62,765 nt of DNA, from the NCBI GenBank assembly GCA_030374805.1, contig JARGSG010000148.1, forward strand, positions 1 through 62,765, written 5' to 3'. The notes under the pieces were generated by a model. It saw only the letters and a program-made list of their open reading frames with translations. It searched no databases and was not told where the DNA came from. The DNA is from Gracilaria gracilis (taxonomy: Eukaryota; Rhodophyta; Florideophyceae; Gracilariales; Gracilariaceae). Positions 1 to 9,791 of this stretch are shown in pieces (position 1 is the stretch's first letter; every line of letters starts with the position of its first letter). Both the position numbers and the translations under genes were made by a program.

Positions 1-3000
1 CACCCAAGAACTCAAACTGAGCTTCGATTCTTCTTAGGCCTGTGTAACGTTTACCGACGTTTCGTGCCGAACTTTTCGGATATCGCTTCGCCGTTGAACA
101 AACTCCTGATGAAAGGAAGACCAGTGGATTTGGAACCCTTTGGCGATGCGGAAGCCTCCGCATTTGCGGCACTAATTGAAGCTGTAACGTCGCCACCAGT
201 CTTGGCCCTGCCATAACCGGGCTAGCCCTACGAGGTTGACACTGATGCGAGTGCGAACCAAGTTGGTTGTGCGTTGTTCCACGTGGAAGAGTCTGGCAAA
301 CGTCACCCTATTGGGTATTGGTCGAGATCACTGAATGAGCACGAACGGAATTACTCCGTTTCGGAGAAGGAATGCCTTGCCGTTGTATGGGCCCTCTCAA
401 CGTTGAGACCATACTTGATGGGAACCCATTTTCGGGTACACACGGACCATTCTTGCCTACGCTGGCTCATGGAAACTACCGAACCGTCGGCTCGACTGAT
501 GAGATGGAGACTCCGACTCTCGGAATTTGAATTTGAAGTAGTGTACAAGAAAGGCTCCTTGAACTTGCAGGCAGACGCTCTATCCCGTTTAGGCACTGCA
601 GCAGAAGCTGAATCCACCGAGGACACGGAAGAGATACCATGCTTTATGGTTGGTGACCTCGATGAGGGGAAGACAGAAACCCTATCGGATGATGTGTGTG
701 ACGATATTCTCGCCACACAGACTGTAGAACCGGATACCGGGTCATTTGTACCGATTTCGCCCGAGGAGATGATACGGGAACAGCAGATGGATCCCTTTTG
801 TATACAGGTTAGGGCCCGTCTGGGCGGTGGGTATAGGATACCTTTCCAGGTGAATGACCAAGGCTACTTGGTGCGAACGGTTGAAACCAACCCACAAATG
901 GTGGTACCTCACTCCTTACAGAGTCGCGTACTGCACTTGTCTCACTATGTGAAGTTGGGAGCCCACCAGGGAGGAAGGAAGCTTTATCTCACCTTAAGAA
1001 GGGACTTCTATTGGCCCGCAATGGCGTTCGACTGTTACGCAGCTCCGCCGCTCCTGTCAGGCTTGTGCCAAGAATGACGTCAAATTAAGAAAGTACTCGA
1101 AGGAGTTAACGTTGTTTCCCGCACGGGCACCGCTGGAGTTCGTCGCCGTTGACATTCTTGGAGAATTGATTAAGACCTCTCGAGGGAATCGGTACCTACT
1201 GGTCATCAACGACAGGTTCTCTAAATTGGTTAGAACAGTGCCGCTCAAACGGATAACAGCAGCCGCTGTGGCTCAAGCGTTTGTTACCCACTGGGTCTTT
1301 GTGTATGGCCCACCGGTACAGTTACTTTCCGATAACGGCTCTCAATTCACCTCGAAGTTCTTTCAAGATGTGTGTAGGATCCTGGATATTAGGAATTTAT
1401 TCACTACGACTTATCATCCGCGAGCGAACGGACAAGTAGAGAGATTTAATCGAACCATCCTTGGTGCTTTGAGATCCTATGTGGCAGATCATCCCAAGAC
1501 GTGGGATCAGTTCACGGACGCTATCACGTATGCGTACAACACCCAGGTTCATCGGGTAACGGGACTTTCACCATTTGAGCTGGTACTGTCGAGGAGACCA
1601 CCTCCTCTAGCCATCGAGGCGCAGCCAACTCTGGATACGTTCCCATCACCGGGCTTGTACCGCGATGCGTGGAAGAAATGGCTCACCAAGCTGGTACCTG
1701 CAGCACGTGCCTCTATGAACAGGGCTCAGCTCGCCTAAAAGCGCAACTTTGATAGCCGAATTCGGAAACCGTTGCCTAACCTACAGGTAGGAGATTATGT
1801 GTTCCTTCGTAAGGAGTATTACAACCCGGAGAACGAACGCCGCCACAAGTTGTCGCCGATTGCGGATGGACCCTATAAGGTTATTTCCATGTCTAAAGAC
1901 ACCGTCGTGCTGGAAGTTAATAACCAACACGAACGGATATCACGCGATCGCGTCTACAGGGCACCGAGCTCACTCCAAGAATTGGTAACGCTACCGGAAA
2001 CCGGAACTGGAGTACCTGCAACACAGGAAGGAACGGAATCAAACGGGGACAGCGCGAACCGCCCGTCGATTCTCCCGCACCAGGAAAGGTGTTTTTCGGA
2101 CCTACTTGAGGTATCAGAGCTAGTCAAGGATAGCCCATCTCGCGCTACACCTACGCACGCAACTCGAGTTCGACCCCCGGCTACGGTAATATCAGCTGCC
2201 TTATCGCACCCTAAGGAGGGAGAGGACTCACGTAATCGAGTTCAGGCTGCTCCGGCATCTGCTGGATTGGCTGACGTGCTTGAGCTCTCAAAGAGACAGG
2301 AGCCCGGATCGGGGATATCGCCGCTAACGCACACGCGTGTGGGATCCTCGGTCGAGGCGAATGTCAGTAATGAAGACGAAGTTACCCCTGTGGGGAAGAC
2401 CACTGTTAGTGATGAGAACCCTCGTGGGCAGGCGCCCAAGTCGTTGGCTACTTCTACGCCTCGCTCGGAAGAGGCGCAGAAGGCAAGACGCACCGAAAAG
2501 ACGGTTTCCGCCGACCCGTCAATGGGTCAGCGCAGCGATTAGCCCCATGGGAAGTGCCCACAGTAGGTGTGGGGAAGCGGAGGATCCTTGTAGATAAGGT
2601 TGTAGAGCCTGGTTCAGAAAGGGAAGTTTATGAAAAGCTTCGGAGAAGCCCTCTCAGGAGCATCGTGTGGCGCAGAAGCCCTCAGTAGGACAGCGCCGTG
2701 CACGGAAACCCCCACTCAATGTGCAACGCCACCGGATTGGCTAGCAATCTGCCACGTGGAGTAGTGCAAACTGTTCCGATTGGTCGGCATTCGTCAAGTG
2801 CGCGCGCATGCGACGCAATACAGCGCCGTGGCCCGAACAATCCGCCACCCGGCACAGGGAGTGTGCAACCCAGTATCTCCGTCGCAACGGCTCTCCCGCG
2901 TCGAGGAGCAACTTCGCCTGGATCAGGAACGTCGTCGTTAGTTAAAGTTGATGCCCGCTGGGAAAAGAGGTTAGTTCACCGGACTCCGGAAGTGAAGAGC

Positions 3001-3418
3001 TTTCACCAGAAGCCACTTTCGTGGAGATTGGCAGCCGGAAACGGAAGTTAACCATTCCCCGTCGTGACGGTTAGCGCTCTCATCAACGAGACACCCCCAT
3101 CTCATTGAAGCCGGAAACCGGTTGTTACTTGCGTGTACCCGCTCGGGTTACGTAGAGAAGCAAAGCCTAATGTCGGGAACAACCAAAGGAACCGAAGACG
3201 CCGGGGTATACCCACAGGATTTTGTGGTCGATCGTATCGTGAAGCATGATGTTGCCCAGGACTGGAAAGTAATCTATCGCGTCCGTTGGTACGGCTATCC
3301 TCCAGAGCAGGATACTTGGGAGCCAATTGAGCACCTTCCGAGGTCCAAGATTATCGCGTATCACCGAAGAACCCGGTCCGCATTACCCCCAACTCTGGAT
3401 AAGGCCCAAGTGGGATAG
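1..3418 (+). pseudogene. Element 1 pol remnant: RT end, RNase H, integrase, linker, chromodomain
   Basis: Pol copies the RNA into DNA (RT, RNase H) and inserts it (integrase). RNase H covers about 229-600, with the DTDAS start and the HTDHSCLRWL segment. The integrase zinc-binding start lies near 930-1060 and the core follows, with aspartates in VAVDILG and SDNGSQF and the glutamate in GQVER. The GPY/F-type C-terminus is near 1772-1960. Lesions relative to the copy at 55009: TAA at 214-216, TAG at 223-225, one extra base near 1041 that shifts the frame in the integrase zinc region, and TAA at 1736-1738. The ORF from 1772 stops at 2542 in a low-complexity linker; the chromodomain ORF follows at 3122-3418. 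Coding capacity is lost, although long stretches remain readable. Confidence 0.9.
3218..3370 (+). other. Chromodomain at the C-terminus of pol
   Basis: Within the ORF 3122-3418 the protein runs DFVVDRIVKHD, then VIYRVRWYGYPPEQ, then DTWEPIEHL and an alpha-helical end. That is the chromodomain pattern: aromatic start, VRWYGY strand and TWEP. Both tryptophans of the aromatic region are present. In chromoviruses this domain sits behind integrase and can guide insertion to chromatin with methylated histone H3; that targeting role here is inferred from the family. Pol ends at the TAG at 3416-3418. Confidence 0.88.
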
Positions 3419-3798
3419 AACTATCACCGACATGGGGTAAATATGGTGTGCCGCTACGCGGTAGGTTGCGAGGAGCTCTAAGAAGAGAAGAGAAGACACC
3501 CACAAGGTTGGTCTTATGTACAGTATGAACAAAGAAAGAACGCACCGAATTGTCGGTTCATCGCCGTATAACGTAACTAAGAAGTAAGAAGTCATGAAGT
3601 ATCTAGGAAGATGTTGCCACGAATGGAAATGAAGTGCATCCTGGTTAGGAAATGGAGAAGGAAAAGGAAGGAAGTATGAAAGAATCTCGAACACGAGAAA
3701 GATCCTACAGGAGGAGAGAAGTAATGCCAAGCTGTGGCCTAATTGGGTTTATCGTATCTGAGCGACAGAACTACACGCCCTCAGGCACCCTGCCCAGA
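3419..3798. other. Spacer between pol stop and the end of the antisense ORF
   Basis: This 380-base purine-rich stretch separates the convergent sense pol and antisense ORF. It is A/G-rich on the + strand (GAAGAGAAG-like runs near 3480 and 3650-3720). No ORF here looks real. It would hold the 3' ends of both transcripts. Confidence 0.5.
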
Positions 3799-5166
3799 CT
3801 ACTGGTGACCAGCGTTGTTTCCGGGAGCCAGCGTCGCAAGACCCCAACCCGCGGGAGCTTGAGTGCCTTTCGCAGGGACCTGTGCCGCGTCAGCGCCCGT
3901 ATTCGGAACACCCACAAGGGGGATGTCGTCGTCCACCACCTCGCCATCACCATGGTCTAAGGAGGGATCGACCCAGTCCGCTGGAGGCCCATAGTCGTCA
4001 GGGAACACGAACCCAGTCGGGTGTCCAATCGGCATAGCCCTAGGGGCCCGCATCATCGCTCTCGCATGAGCCTTGGAGATCATTTGCCGTTCCCACGGAT
4101 CGTAGTACGCGAAGGTCCCCGAACGGGTGGATATTCTCCCCGGTGATCGGTCGTTGCCGCGAGGACCACCTTCTGGCTGCCAGTGCACCGGAATCCGGTC
4201 CCAATCGACGGCCTCGATGAAGTGTAGGAGCAGGTGAACCACTTCCTGGTTGGAATCGGACCCCAAGGGTATAGACAGATCCTGTCGCCGGATAATCCAT
4301 CGGAGCATCGGAGGGAGATACCAGAGACGGTAATGATCGTACGTATCCCACAGGAGATGTACCGCCACGCGGGCACCCCACTCCGCCGCAAAGAGCGTCC
4401 AGTATCCAGAGCAGGGATCGTTCAACATCCTACAGCCTACATAGTAGAGGCATGGAGGAAGTTCGGCGTAGCACCCTCGCGGGACCTCGACATTCGCCCA
4501 CCAGCTGATAAGCGCAGCGTATCGCCCCGGCAGGGAGTTGTAGCGCAATCGCTCAGCCTCCAAGTGTGGATACGGAATCAGAAGCCCTCGACGGGACCGC
4601 AAGCTTCGCTCGAGCCGAACATGGCGCTCAAAGCTCCACAAGAAATCATTGGATGATCGCCGAAGGTATCGGAATTCCGCCCGAAGAAGGGGACGACTCC
4701 AGAGAAGCAAACCATCGACCACGTTCGGTACCTCAGCCCTATGGGGAGATTCGTTGAACTCCGCTAATGCGTATCCGTAGGATCTCTCGCCGAAAGTTCG
4801 GAAATGTGATACGTCAAAGTTGAACCGCAACGGTACCAAGTGATCCGATCGAACACGGCCAGCTCCTTCATAGGCAGCACGAGCCCACAGTGCCCTAGTG
4901 CGACTAAGGGAATCACCGCCCGCACAGAACAGGTGCAGGGGATCGACCGCCACACGGAGACGCCAGCTTCTGGACCGAACTACTTCGCGATAGAGCCCAC
5001 CTGGGAGGTAACCGTTCTCAGCATACGAGTCAATAAGAGCCTCATCGGCTACGGCCGTCGGATGGAACCAAGGTGCACGGCAATACACCTCGCCATGCTG
5101 CCGAGGCCGTCTGAAACGGAGACTTTCCAAGCTGATCCAGCCCCTGGCATTGACCGTTAACGGCAT
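3799..5166 (-). CDS. Antisense ORF of the chromovirus, 455 aa, unknown function
   Basis: An uninterrupted 455-residue ORF runs against the retrotransposon, between the end of pol (3418) and the 3' LTR. The protein is rich in Arg, Trp, Tyr and Leu, with several LWDTYDHYRLWYLPP-like aromatic stretches, and has an acidic, Pro/Gly/Ala-rich tail. I see no signal peptide, membrane span or recognisable catalytic motif. It begins five codons after a TGA that ends the ORF at 5182-5715, and both are in the same frame, so the pair may be one protein of about 638 residues broken by a stop, or be joined by readthrough. Plant Ty3/gypsy elements of the Tat type (Ogre, Retand) carry extra ORFs, some antisense, in this position. 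That parallel concerns position only; no homology was tested. Confidence 0.62.
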   Translation of the reverse strand: MPLTVNARGWISLESLRFRRPRQHGEVYCRAPWFHPTAVADEALIDSYAENGYLPGGLYREVVRSRSWRLRVAVDPLHLFCAGGDSLSRTRALWARAAYEGAGRVRSDHLVPLRFNFDVSHFRTFGERSYGYALAEFNESPHRAEVPNVVDGLLLWSRPLLRAEFRYLRRSSNDFLWSFERHVRLERSLRSRRGLLIPYPHLEAERLRYNSLPGRYAALISWWANVEVPRGCYAELPPCLYYVGCRMLNDPCSGYWTLFAAEWGARVAVHLLWDTYDHYRLWYLPPMLRWIIRRQDLSIPLGSDSNQEVVHLLLHFIEAVDWDRIPVHWQPEGGPRGNDRSPGRISTRSGTFAYYDPWERQMISKAHARAMMRAPRAMPIGHPTGFVFPDDYGPPADWVDPSLDHGDGEVVDDDIPLVGVPNTGADAAQVPAKGTQAPAGWGLATLAPGNNAGHQ

Positions 5167-5181
5167 CGCTTGCTCGGAGTT

Positions 5182-5715
5182 TCACGCCGCTGCGTCGATA
5201 TCGGGAGCCTGAGGAGGCGCTGCGGGATCGTAGCCTTGCGAGGATTGTCCAGGTTGAGCGCCCTGCTGGGAGAAGTAGCCAGGAGGTTGGGAACCAGATG
5301 GATGGTACTGCGGCTGTGCGTGAGAACCTCCTTGAGGGAGGAGCATCGAGTTAAACCCGCCGAAGTATCCGGACGAGCCTGCCATTTGGTAAGGAGACTG
5401 CTGATACCCCGAGGGTTGATGAGCTGGCACCATAGCTTGGGACGTATGGAACTGAGATGACGCCTGCATAGGAACTTGTTGAAAGCCTAAGTAGGAAAGG
5501 TTCTCGACGGGAGCAGCACTTGACGAAGCCGCCTGTGAGGCACTTGAGGAAGCGTTCCCCGGAAGCGGGTTAGTCGCGAAAGGATTCATGCCTGCTGTAG
5601 GAGAGAAGGTTGGAAATAACAGTTTTTGCCGCGAAGTCGGAGAAGAGTGATGTCGTGTACCACGCGTTGGTTCAGGAAGCTGTGAAGGTATTGCCGAAGT
5701 CTCGGAGTCCGCCAT
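5182..5715 (-). CDS. Antisense ORF upstream of the 455-aa ORF, 177 aa, low-complexity Gln/Ser/Gly/Tyr/Pro protein
   Basis: The ATG at 5715 lies about 70 bases inside the polypurine tract, so an antisense transcript would have to start in the 3' LTR or just before it. Residues 1-60 are Ser/Thr/Pro-rich. From about residue 85 to the end the protein is dominated by Gln, Ser, Gly, Tyr and Pro (for example SSGYFGGFNSM, HPSGSQPPGYFSQQ), a prion-like composition often seen in proteins that form assemblies. It ends at a TGA (5182-5184). The 455-aa ORF continues in the same frame five codons later. Function is unknown. The even, repeat-free composition across both ORFs argues against a chance open frame, but expression is unproven. 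Confidence 0.55.
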   Translation of the reverse strand: MADSETSAIPSQLPEPTRGTRHHSSPTSRQKLLFPTFSPTAGMNPFATNPLPGNASSSASQAASSSAAPVENLSYLGFQQVPMQASSQFHTSQAMVPAHQPSGYQQSPYQMAGSSGYFGGFNSMLLPQGGSHAQPQYHPSGSQPPGYFSQQGAQPGQSSQGYDPAAPPQAPDIDAAA

Positions 5716-5783
5716 TCTGAGGATCAGTATTTACGTACCGGTCGCCGGCACCTTCCCGCCGACCAAAGCGCGAACCCTTGGCT

Positions 5784-5803
5784 AAGGAGGGGGAGATAAA
5801 GAG
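5784..5803 (+). other. Polypurine tract of element 1
   Basis: AAGGAGGGGGAGATAAAGAG is an almost pure purine run directly before the 3' LTR. It fits the plus-strand primer site of LTR retrotransposons and helps place the LTR start at about 5804-5807. Confidence 0.8.
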
Positions 5804-5806
5804 CAA

Positions 5807-6793
5807 TGGCAATCCGATTTCGGCACAATGAAGGTTCTCATAATGGAGCTCTATCCATTGAGCCATGACGTGTCAGACTATGAATATGGACCCCGTTTCG
5901 GGTGAAATTGGAAATATTGTTGGGACGTACCTTGTTAGGTGAATCGGGGACAGAACCTATGAAATAGGTGTACAGTAGGGCCTTGTAGCATATTTGTCCA
6001 AATATTTGGCGTCACACCCGCTGGGCGGATACCTTGGCACCCTGACACTGGGTTGTCCACGTGTAGAGCCCTCGTGAGAGTGCGCAGCCCTAGATACAGT
6101 AGATAGTATATATGCTCGGGCGATCTCGCCCTGGAGCCACTAAGTAAAACTCACCTGAGTCGTATCTTCTTCCTGAAGTACGTGGTCTTCATCTCGAAGG
6201 TCGGGCTATGGTTGCTGCTGCCTACGTAGGCTCACGGCTCCTTTGAGGAGAGTAACCACGACTGGTCTCGGTACGATCACCCCTCAGGGTCCCTAAGGAA
6301 GTTCTTTACCACCAGTTTCTGGCTTGTTTCACTGATTACCCCAGTATCAGGTTGTATTTGTTGTCGTTCACCGAGGTACCGGATCTTTGTTTAGTTCATC
6401 GTTTTCCTGGTGCAGGTCTCGCTTCCGCCTCTGTATAGAGTTATATTTGGACACCCGTGTGTTTGTGTCTCGTTCCGCTATCGGCCCTGTTCCCGCCGTT
6501 GGCACGGGCCGTAGCTTCGCTCGTTTGGTTCTCCGTAGGAGCATTACACCGTCTTACGGCACCGTTCGCTCCACTTCTAGACTCGTTCTCTCTTGATCCG
6601 TCGTCGTTTATTCCTCTCTAGACCTACGCTCTTATCTACCTCTGCAGGTTATCCCAGTACCGTCTCCGGTTTACACCCGGCTGCCACGCAGCACGCGCAC
6701 GGGCAGAGGGCTCTGCTTCTGAGTTTGCCCTTTTGTGGGAGCAGGACTCGGACACCCTGGTAGACACGCACCCTCTTTTGGGTTTGCTTAACA
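5807..6793 (+). repeat. 3' LTR of element 1 (987 bp)
   Basis: It aligns along its whole length with the LTR at 55009-55995; both are 987 bp by my count, starting TGGCAATCC and ending in ACA (TG...CA). A TATATAT box lies at 6107-6113, followed at 6118-6131 by the inverted repeat GGGCGATCTCGCCC, so the promoter and the start of R are probably here. The six bases GAGCAA just outside the TG are also shared with the flank of the other copy, so the true border may lie up to six bases further left. Confidence 0.9.
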
Positions 6794-7084
6794 GTCGGGA
6801 GACCAAAGTGTCGTATAAATAACGATAAGATGTGGGGTCCGCTTAGTAAAGGGAGCACGCGAGGGCCTACTTTAAAGGGGAAAAACACACAACCAATATG
6901 ATAGTAGGGGTCCTGAAATTTGCAGGGGCAAACGGCGGGGCAACTAGGCTAGACCGTATAGGTGTACGGTAGTAGACGTCGACGCGCGGTAAAACCTGAA
7001 TAGTAATAGAGTAGCAAGTGACCAAGATGGTAGAGTTACTGCTTTAGTGGTGCCTGACTTCACAATACCCAAGAGAAAAGGCGA
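6794..7084. other. Spacer between chromovirus LTR and Harbinger element
   Basis: No gene is visible. The first bases, GTCGGGAGACCA, are close to the reverse complement of the bases that follow the 5' LTR of element 2 (see findings). Confidence 0.4.
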
Positions 7085-7114
7085 GGTGCACCACAATAGC
7101 CGTTTTTAAATAAG
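7085..7114 (+). repeat. Left terminal inverted repeat of Harbinger element
   Basis: It begins GGTGCACC and includes AATAGCCGTTTTTAAATAAG. The segment from TAGCCG to TTTAAATA is the reverse complement of the right-end copy. Confidence 0.8.
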
Positions 7115-7239
7115 CGTTTTCCACCTTAGAGCTTAACCCTCGATTCCAGGGGGCCTGTTATTTCGAATTAAGCCGGTAAGCTTATTATGTGTACGCGTAA
7201 CACGTTCGATGAGACAAGACCTTCCACCAAGAGAACGAC

Positions 7240-8430
7240 ATGGAGAATCAGGACCTTCTTCTTCCACTCATTCTACTGCAGCAAATGTCTCAAACAGCGT
7301 CGCATACACAGACTTTGATCTATCAAGGCGCATCTTTAAACGCAAAACATGAGCGCTTCGATACAGAAGATAACATTCTACCCGCTTCCGAAGGTCCTGG
7401 ACGAGGCCATGCCGTTCTGGGATCAAAAGCACTTTACTCCATGCGTCCAGCCACGCATGTCTATGACGACATAAGGGACATAGACCCAGATGTATCTCTT
7501 TTTGACAAAACGACACACTTGTCAAGGGAAGAGTTCACTGACCTACACCACATGGTTAAAGTCAAACTAGAGAGTCCTATAGATGTGCGAAATGAGTTTA
7601 CAAGCCAGGCGAGACTACCGCGCAAACGACGCCTCACTTCAGAGGAAATGTTGTTCATGTTCATGGATATTTTAGGAGGTTCTAACGAAGGAGGTGTAGG
7701 AGTCGAACGCATAAGTCACAGATATGGTGTGTCTACCGGAACGGTGTCTAACTATTTTAGACATGTTCTTTATGCACTCTTCAGAACACTTGACGCAGAA
7801 GATCCTCGGCTGATCAGGTGGCCTAGCGCTCAAGAAAGACAGGAGATGGAAGGCTTGATCATAGGATTTCCGAAGTGCGTCTTTTTTGTCGACGGTAACA
7901 AAAGTAAGAGGTGGAGACCAAAGGACAACACGGAGCAAGAACGGGCCTATGATGGGTACAAAAAGAACCATTCATGGTCTGTGTTGGTTTTCTGTGACCT
8001 TTACGGACGCTTTATCCGATCAGAGATATCAGATAAAGGGGCAGAGAGCGACAGGAATATGTATACGACATCAGAAGTGTTCAAGTTTCCGGACACATAT
8101 CTGTCCGAAGAACAGCATGGAATGGCCGATATGGGCTTTGCGGGTCGTGGTGCGCTCGTGGTTCCGTACAAAAGAAATGAGAGCACTGAGTGGCTCTATC
8201 GCACGGAGTATAACAAGTGCATCCGCACGCAACGCATGGTCAATGAATGGGGGATAGGGTACATCAACAATCGTTATCGTTTATTCTTGGGCAGATGGCC
8301 GTTTGAGAAAGTTCTTCTCCCCATTGCCTATACCACGGTTGCTTTGCTCTCTAACTGGCAATTTGACCGACGAGGCTATGCGCTGCAACCGCGTTATAGA
8401 TATGAAGAAAAGCTGGCTGTTCTTGCGTAG
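7240..8430 (+). CDS. PIF/Harbinger-type DDE transposase (DDE_Tnp_4 family)
   Basis: This enzyme would cut and rejoin the transposon ends in the nucleus. The 396-aa ORF is intact. A helix-turn-helix-like segment (ISHRYGVSTGTVSNYFRHVL) is at residues 158-177. The likely catalytic acids are D218 in FFVDG, D297 in MADMGFAG and E336 in VNEWGIG, followed by INNRYRLFLGRWP; spacing and context fit the Harbinger/DDE_Tnp_4 fold. Length is normal for the family. It faces the accessory ORF at 8566-9588, and both lie inside one pair of terminal repeats. The first aspartate context is VDGNKSKRWRP, more basic than usual. I chose the ATG at 7240; a start at Met16 is possible. The intact frame and triad suggest it may still be active. 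Confidence 0.88.
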   Translation: MENQDLLLPLILLQQMSQTASHTQTLIYQGASLNAKHERFDTEDNILPASEGPGRGHAVLGSKALYSMRPATHVYDDIRDIDPDVSLFDKTTHLSREEFTDLHHMVKVKLESPIDVRNEFTSQARLPRKRRLTSEEMLFMFMDILGGSNEGGVGVERISHRYGVSTGTVSNYFRHVLYALFRTLDAEDPRLIRWPSAQERQEMEGLIIGFPKCVFFVDGNKSKRWRPKDNTEQERAYDGYKKNHSWSVLVFCDLYGRFIRSEISDKGAESDRNMYTTSEVFKFPDTYLSEEQHGMADMGFAGRGALVVPYKRNESTEWLYRTEYNKCIRTQRMVNEWGIGYINNRYRLFLGRWPFEKVLLPIAYTTVALLSNWQFDRRGYALQPRYRYEEKLAVLA

Positions 8431-8470
8431 CGAGGAGACAGTAGCGGCGATGACATGTAAACAGTGTGTT

Positions 8471-8560
8471 ACTTTGGGCTGCAGTCCTTCGCTACGCTCG
8501 CCTACGGCTCGCTTCGCTGCGGACTTGGCGCTCGCCGCTCCGCGCGCAGCCCCAAAAAGA
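8471..8560. terminator. Hairpin-rich spacer between the convergent Harbinger genes
   Basis: TTTGGGCTGCAGTCC pairs with GCGGACTTGG and GCGCAGCCCCAAA further on. The centre is CG-rich with repeated CGCT/CTCG units. It lies between the 3' ends of the two convergent genes, so a shared 3'-end or RNA-folding role is possible. This is inference. Confidence 0.4.
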
Positions 8561-8565
8561 GGTGA

Positions 8566-9588
8566 TTACGCTTCTTCCTCGTCTGGCGCGGCAGGATAGT
8601 TAGAACGGTTTTCTTCGGTCGTCGCAGCGCAATCTGCGGTAGGAGGTACAGCAGCCGCAAGATTCGGGTCTATGGAAAGCGGTTCAATAGGTAAAGGAGG
8701 AGGCAAAAGAGTGCGCGGCTCAGCCACAGTGAGATTGTTGCTTCTCGCAAAAAGGCCAACTAGTATCCCGAATTGTTCACTTTGACGCCTTTGCAAGCTA
8801 GCACTCGCTACGGCAGCGTTCGCTATGCGCGTTTGGGCTTTAAGATTCTGCAGCTCCGCCGCGGTTCGCCTCCGTTCACGCTCTTCTTTCTCGCGTTGTC
8901 GCAACCGTTTGTTCTTCTCGAAAGTTTCTTTTCGCTCGCGGTTGCGCTTTTTCTTCTCTGCGCGGGACTCGCTGTTACGTTTCATTGCTCGTTCAGCGTT
9001 GTCGTCCGTAGTCAGGGTTCGCTTTGACGCCTCGTGTTTGAAATCAAGAACGGCTTGATCTAGGACTTGTTGCGCGTCGTTCTCCACACCACGAGCTGCC
9101 GCAATCGGGCCATCATAGTCTGCGTTGCCTTCCATGGACGACACAACTACTTTCTTAGCCATATCAGTTATAGAGTTAACAAAGTTGCGTACATTCTCCT
9201 GTGTTATACGAGCCATGTAGGCCCTACGCCAGCATGTGTGATACTTATTCTGTTGTTCGACCAACAAACTGTCTGGCACATGACGAGATTGCGCGCGTTT
9301 TGCCACTGTTGAGCACGTCTGATCAAGCGTACGTTGCTTCTGCATAGGCGCGTTATGGGCTATAAGGGTGCGAATGATCCATTCTTTCTCGATTTTGTTC
9401 ATAAAAAATCTTTGAGAAGAGCGAGGAGAAGGACGGAGTGGCGTTTGGAGAATAGATTCAGAAGACTCCGCGGATGGCGCAGCGGCGGGTTCGGGAGGAT
9501 GATGGTCATGTTGGCTTGTGGCAGGTGCGGATATTTGTGGATCGGGAGTGGCCGAGGAGGATCGAGGCTCGGTTGGCGTGACTGCCAT
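8566..9588 (-). CDS. Harbinger accessory protein, 340 aa, coiled-coil/basic
   Basis: The intact ORF reads toward the transposase within the same terminal repeats. The N-terminus (residues 1-55) is Pro/Ser-rich. A middle part around NKIEKEWIIRTLIAH and QQNKYHTCWRRAYM is helical and could bind DNA. A long charged helix follows (about residues 190-260, many KRRE repeats such as EKKKRNRERKETFEKNKRL), consistent with coiled coil and a nuclear signal. The tail is Pro/Ala-rich and acidic. In PIF/Harbinger elements a Myb/SANT-like second protein helps the transposase reach the nucleus and bind the ends. I do not see a clear SANT tryptophan pattern, so the role is inferred from position only. Confidence 0.7.
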   Translation of the reverse strand: MAVTPTEPRSSSATPDPQISAPATSQHDHHPPEPAAAPSAESSESILQTPLRPSPRSSQRFFMNKIEKEWIIRTLIAHNAPMQKQRTLDQTCSTVAKRAQSRHVPDSLLVEQQNKYHTCWRRAYMARITQENVRNFVNSITDMAKKVVVSSMEGNADYDGPIAAARGVENDAQQVLDQAVLDFKHEASKRTLTTDDNAERAMKRNSESRAEKKKRNRERKETFEKNKRLRQREKEERERRRTAAELQNLKAQTRIANAAVASASLQRRQSEQFGILVGLFARSNNLTVAEPRTLLPPPLPIEPLSIDPNLAAAVPPTADCAATTEENRSNYPAAPDEEEA

Positions 9589-9791
9589 TTTTAGGTCAAT
9601 CGCGTGATTACAGCTCCACAGTCGTGAGACTAACCTTTGTACAAGCTAAGGTATTTGCCAAGTTGTTGGCAGCGGGTACCTCGTTTCGTTGCTTATCTCT
9701 CAATTACTCCAAGTTTTAAGGATCTTGGCTTTGTTAGTTAAACACGACTGTTCTCGAAACGCGGTCTTCTTTCAAAAACAGACTGTTTTAG

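Larger units (their letters stand above)
1..6793 (+). mobile_element. Ty3/gypsy chromovirus, element 1 (3' part, left end outside window)
   Basis: This is the 3' portion of an LTR retrotransposon. Base 1 corresponds to base 60189 of the second copy further right, and the two are nearly identical through RNase H and integrase. Order seen: end of RT, RNase H, integrase, a long linker, a chromodomain, an antisense ORF block, a polypurine tract and the 3' LTR. The element ends at 6793, where similarity to the other LTR stops. Combining both copies gives an internal region of about 10 kb plus two 987-bp LTRs. Pol carries several stops and a frameshift, so this copy is not autonomous. The Ty3/gypsy class follows from the RT-RNase H-IN order; chromovirus follows from the chromodomain after integrase. 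Confidence 0.93.

Noticed and set aside
351..716. Minus-strand ORF over RNase H, repeated at 60539-60904
   Set aside because: Mirror of the conserved pol sequence in both elements. Pol is the functional frame by its motifs.
5167..5184. Alternative genetic code with TGA as an amino acid (also suggested by TGA at 40103 in the Sel1 gene)
   Set aside because: Intact genes such as carbonic anhydrase (43427) and the cyclase-family gene (34389) end normally at TGA. The in-frame TGAs are better seen as mutations or readthrough.
6387..6596. Short ORF inside the LTR, also at 55538-55798
   Set aside because: Conserved only because the LTRs are alike; Arg/Ser-rich with no domain and no reason to be translated.
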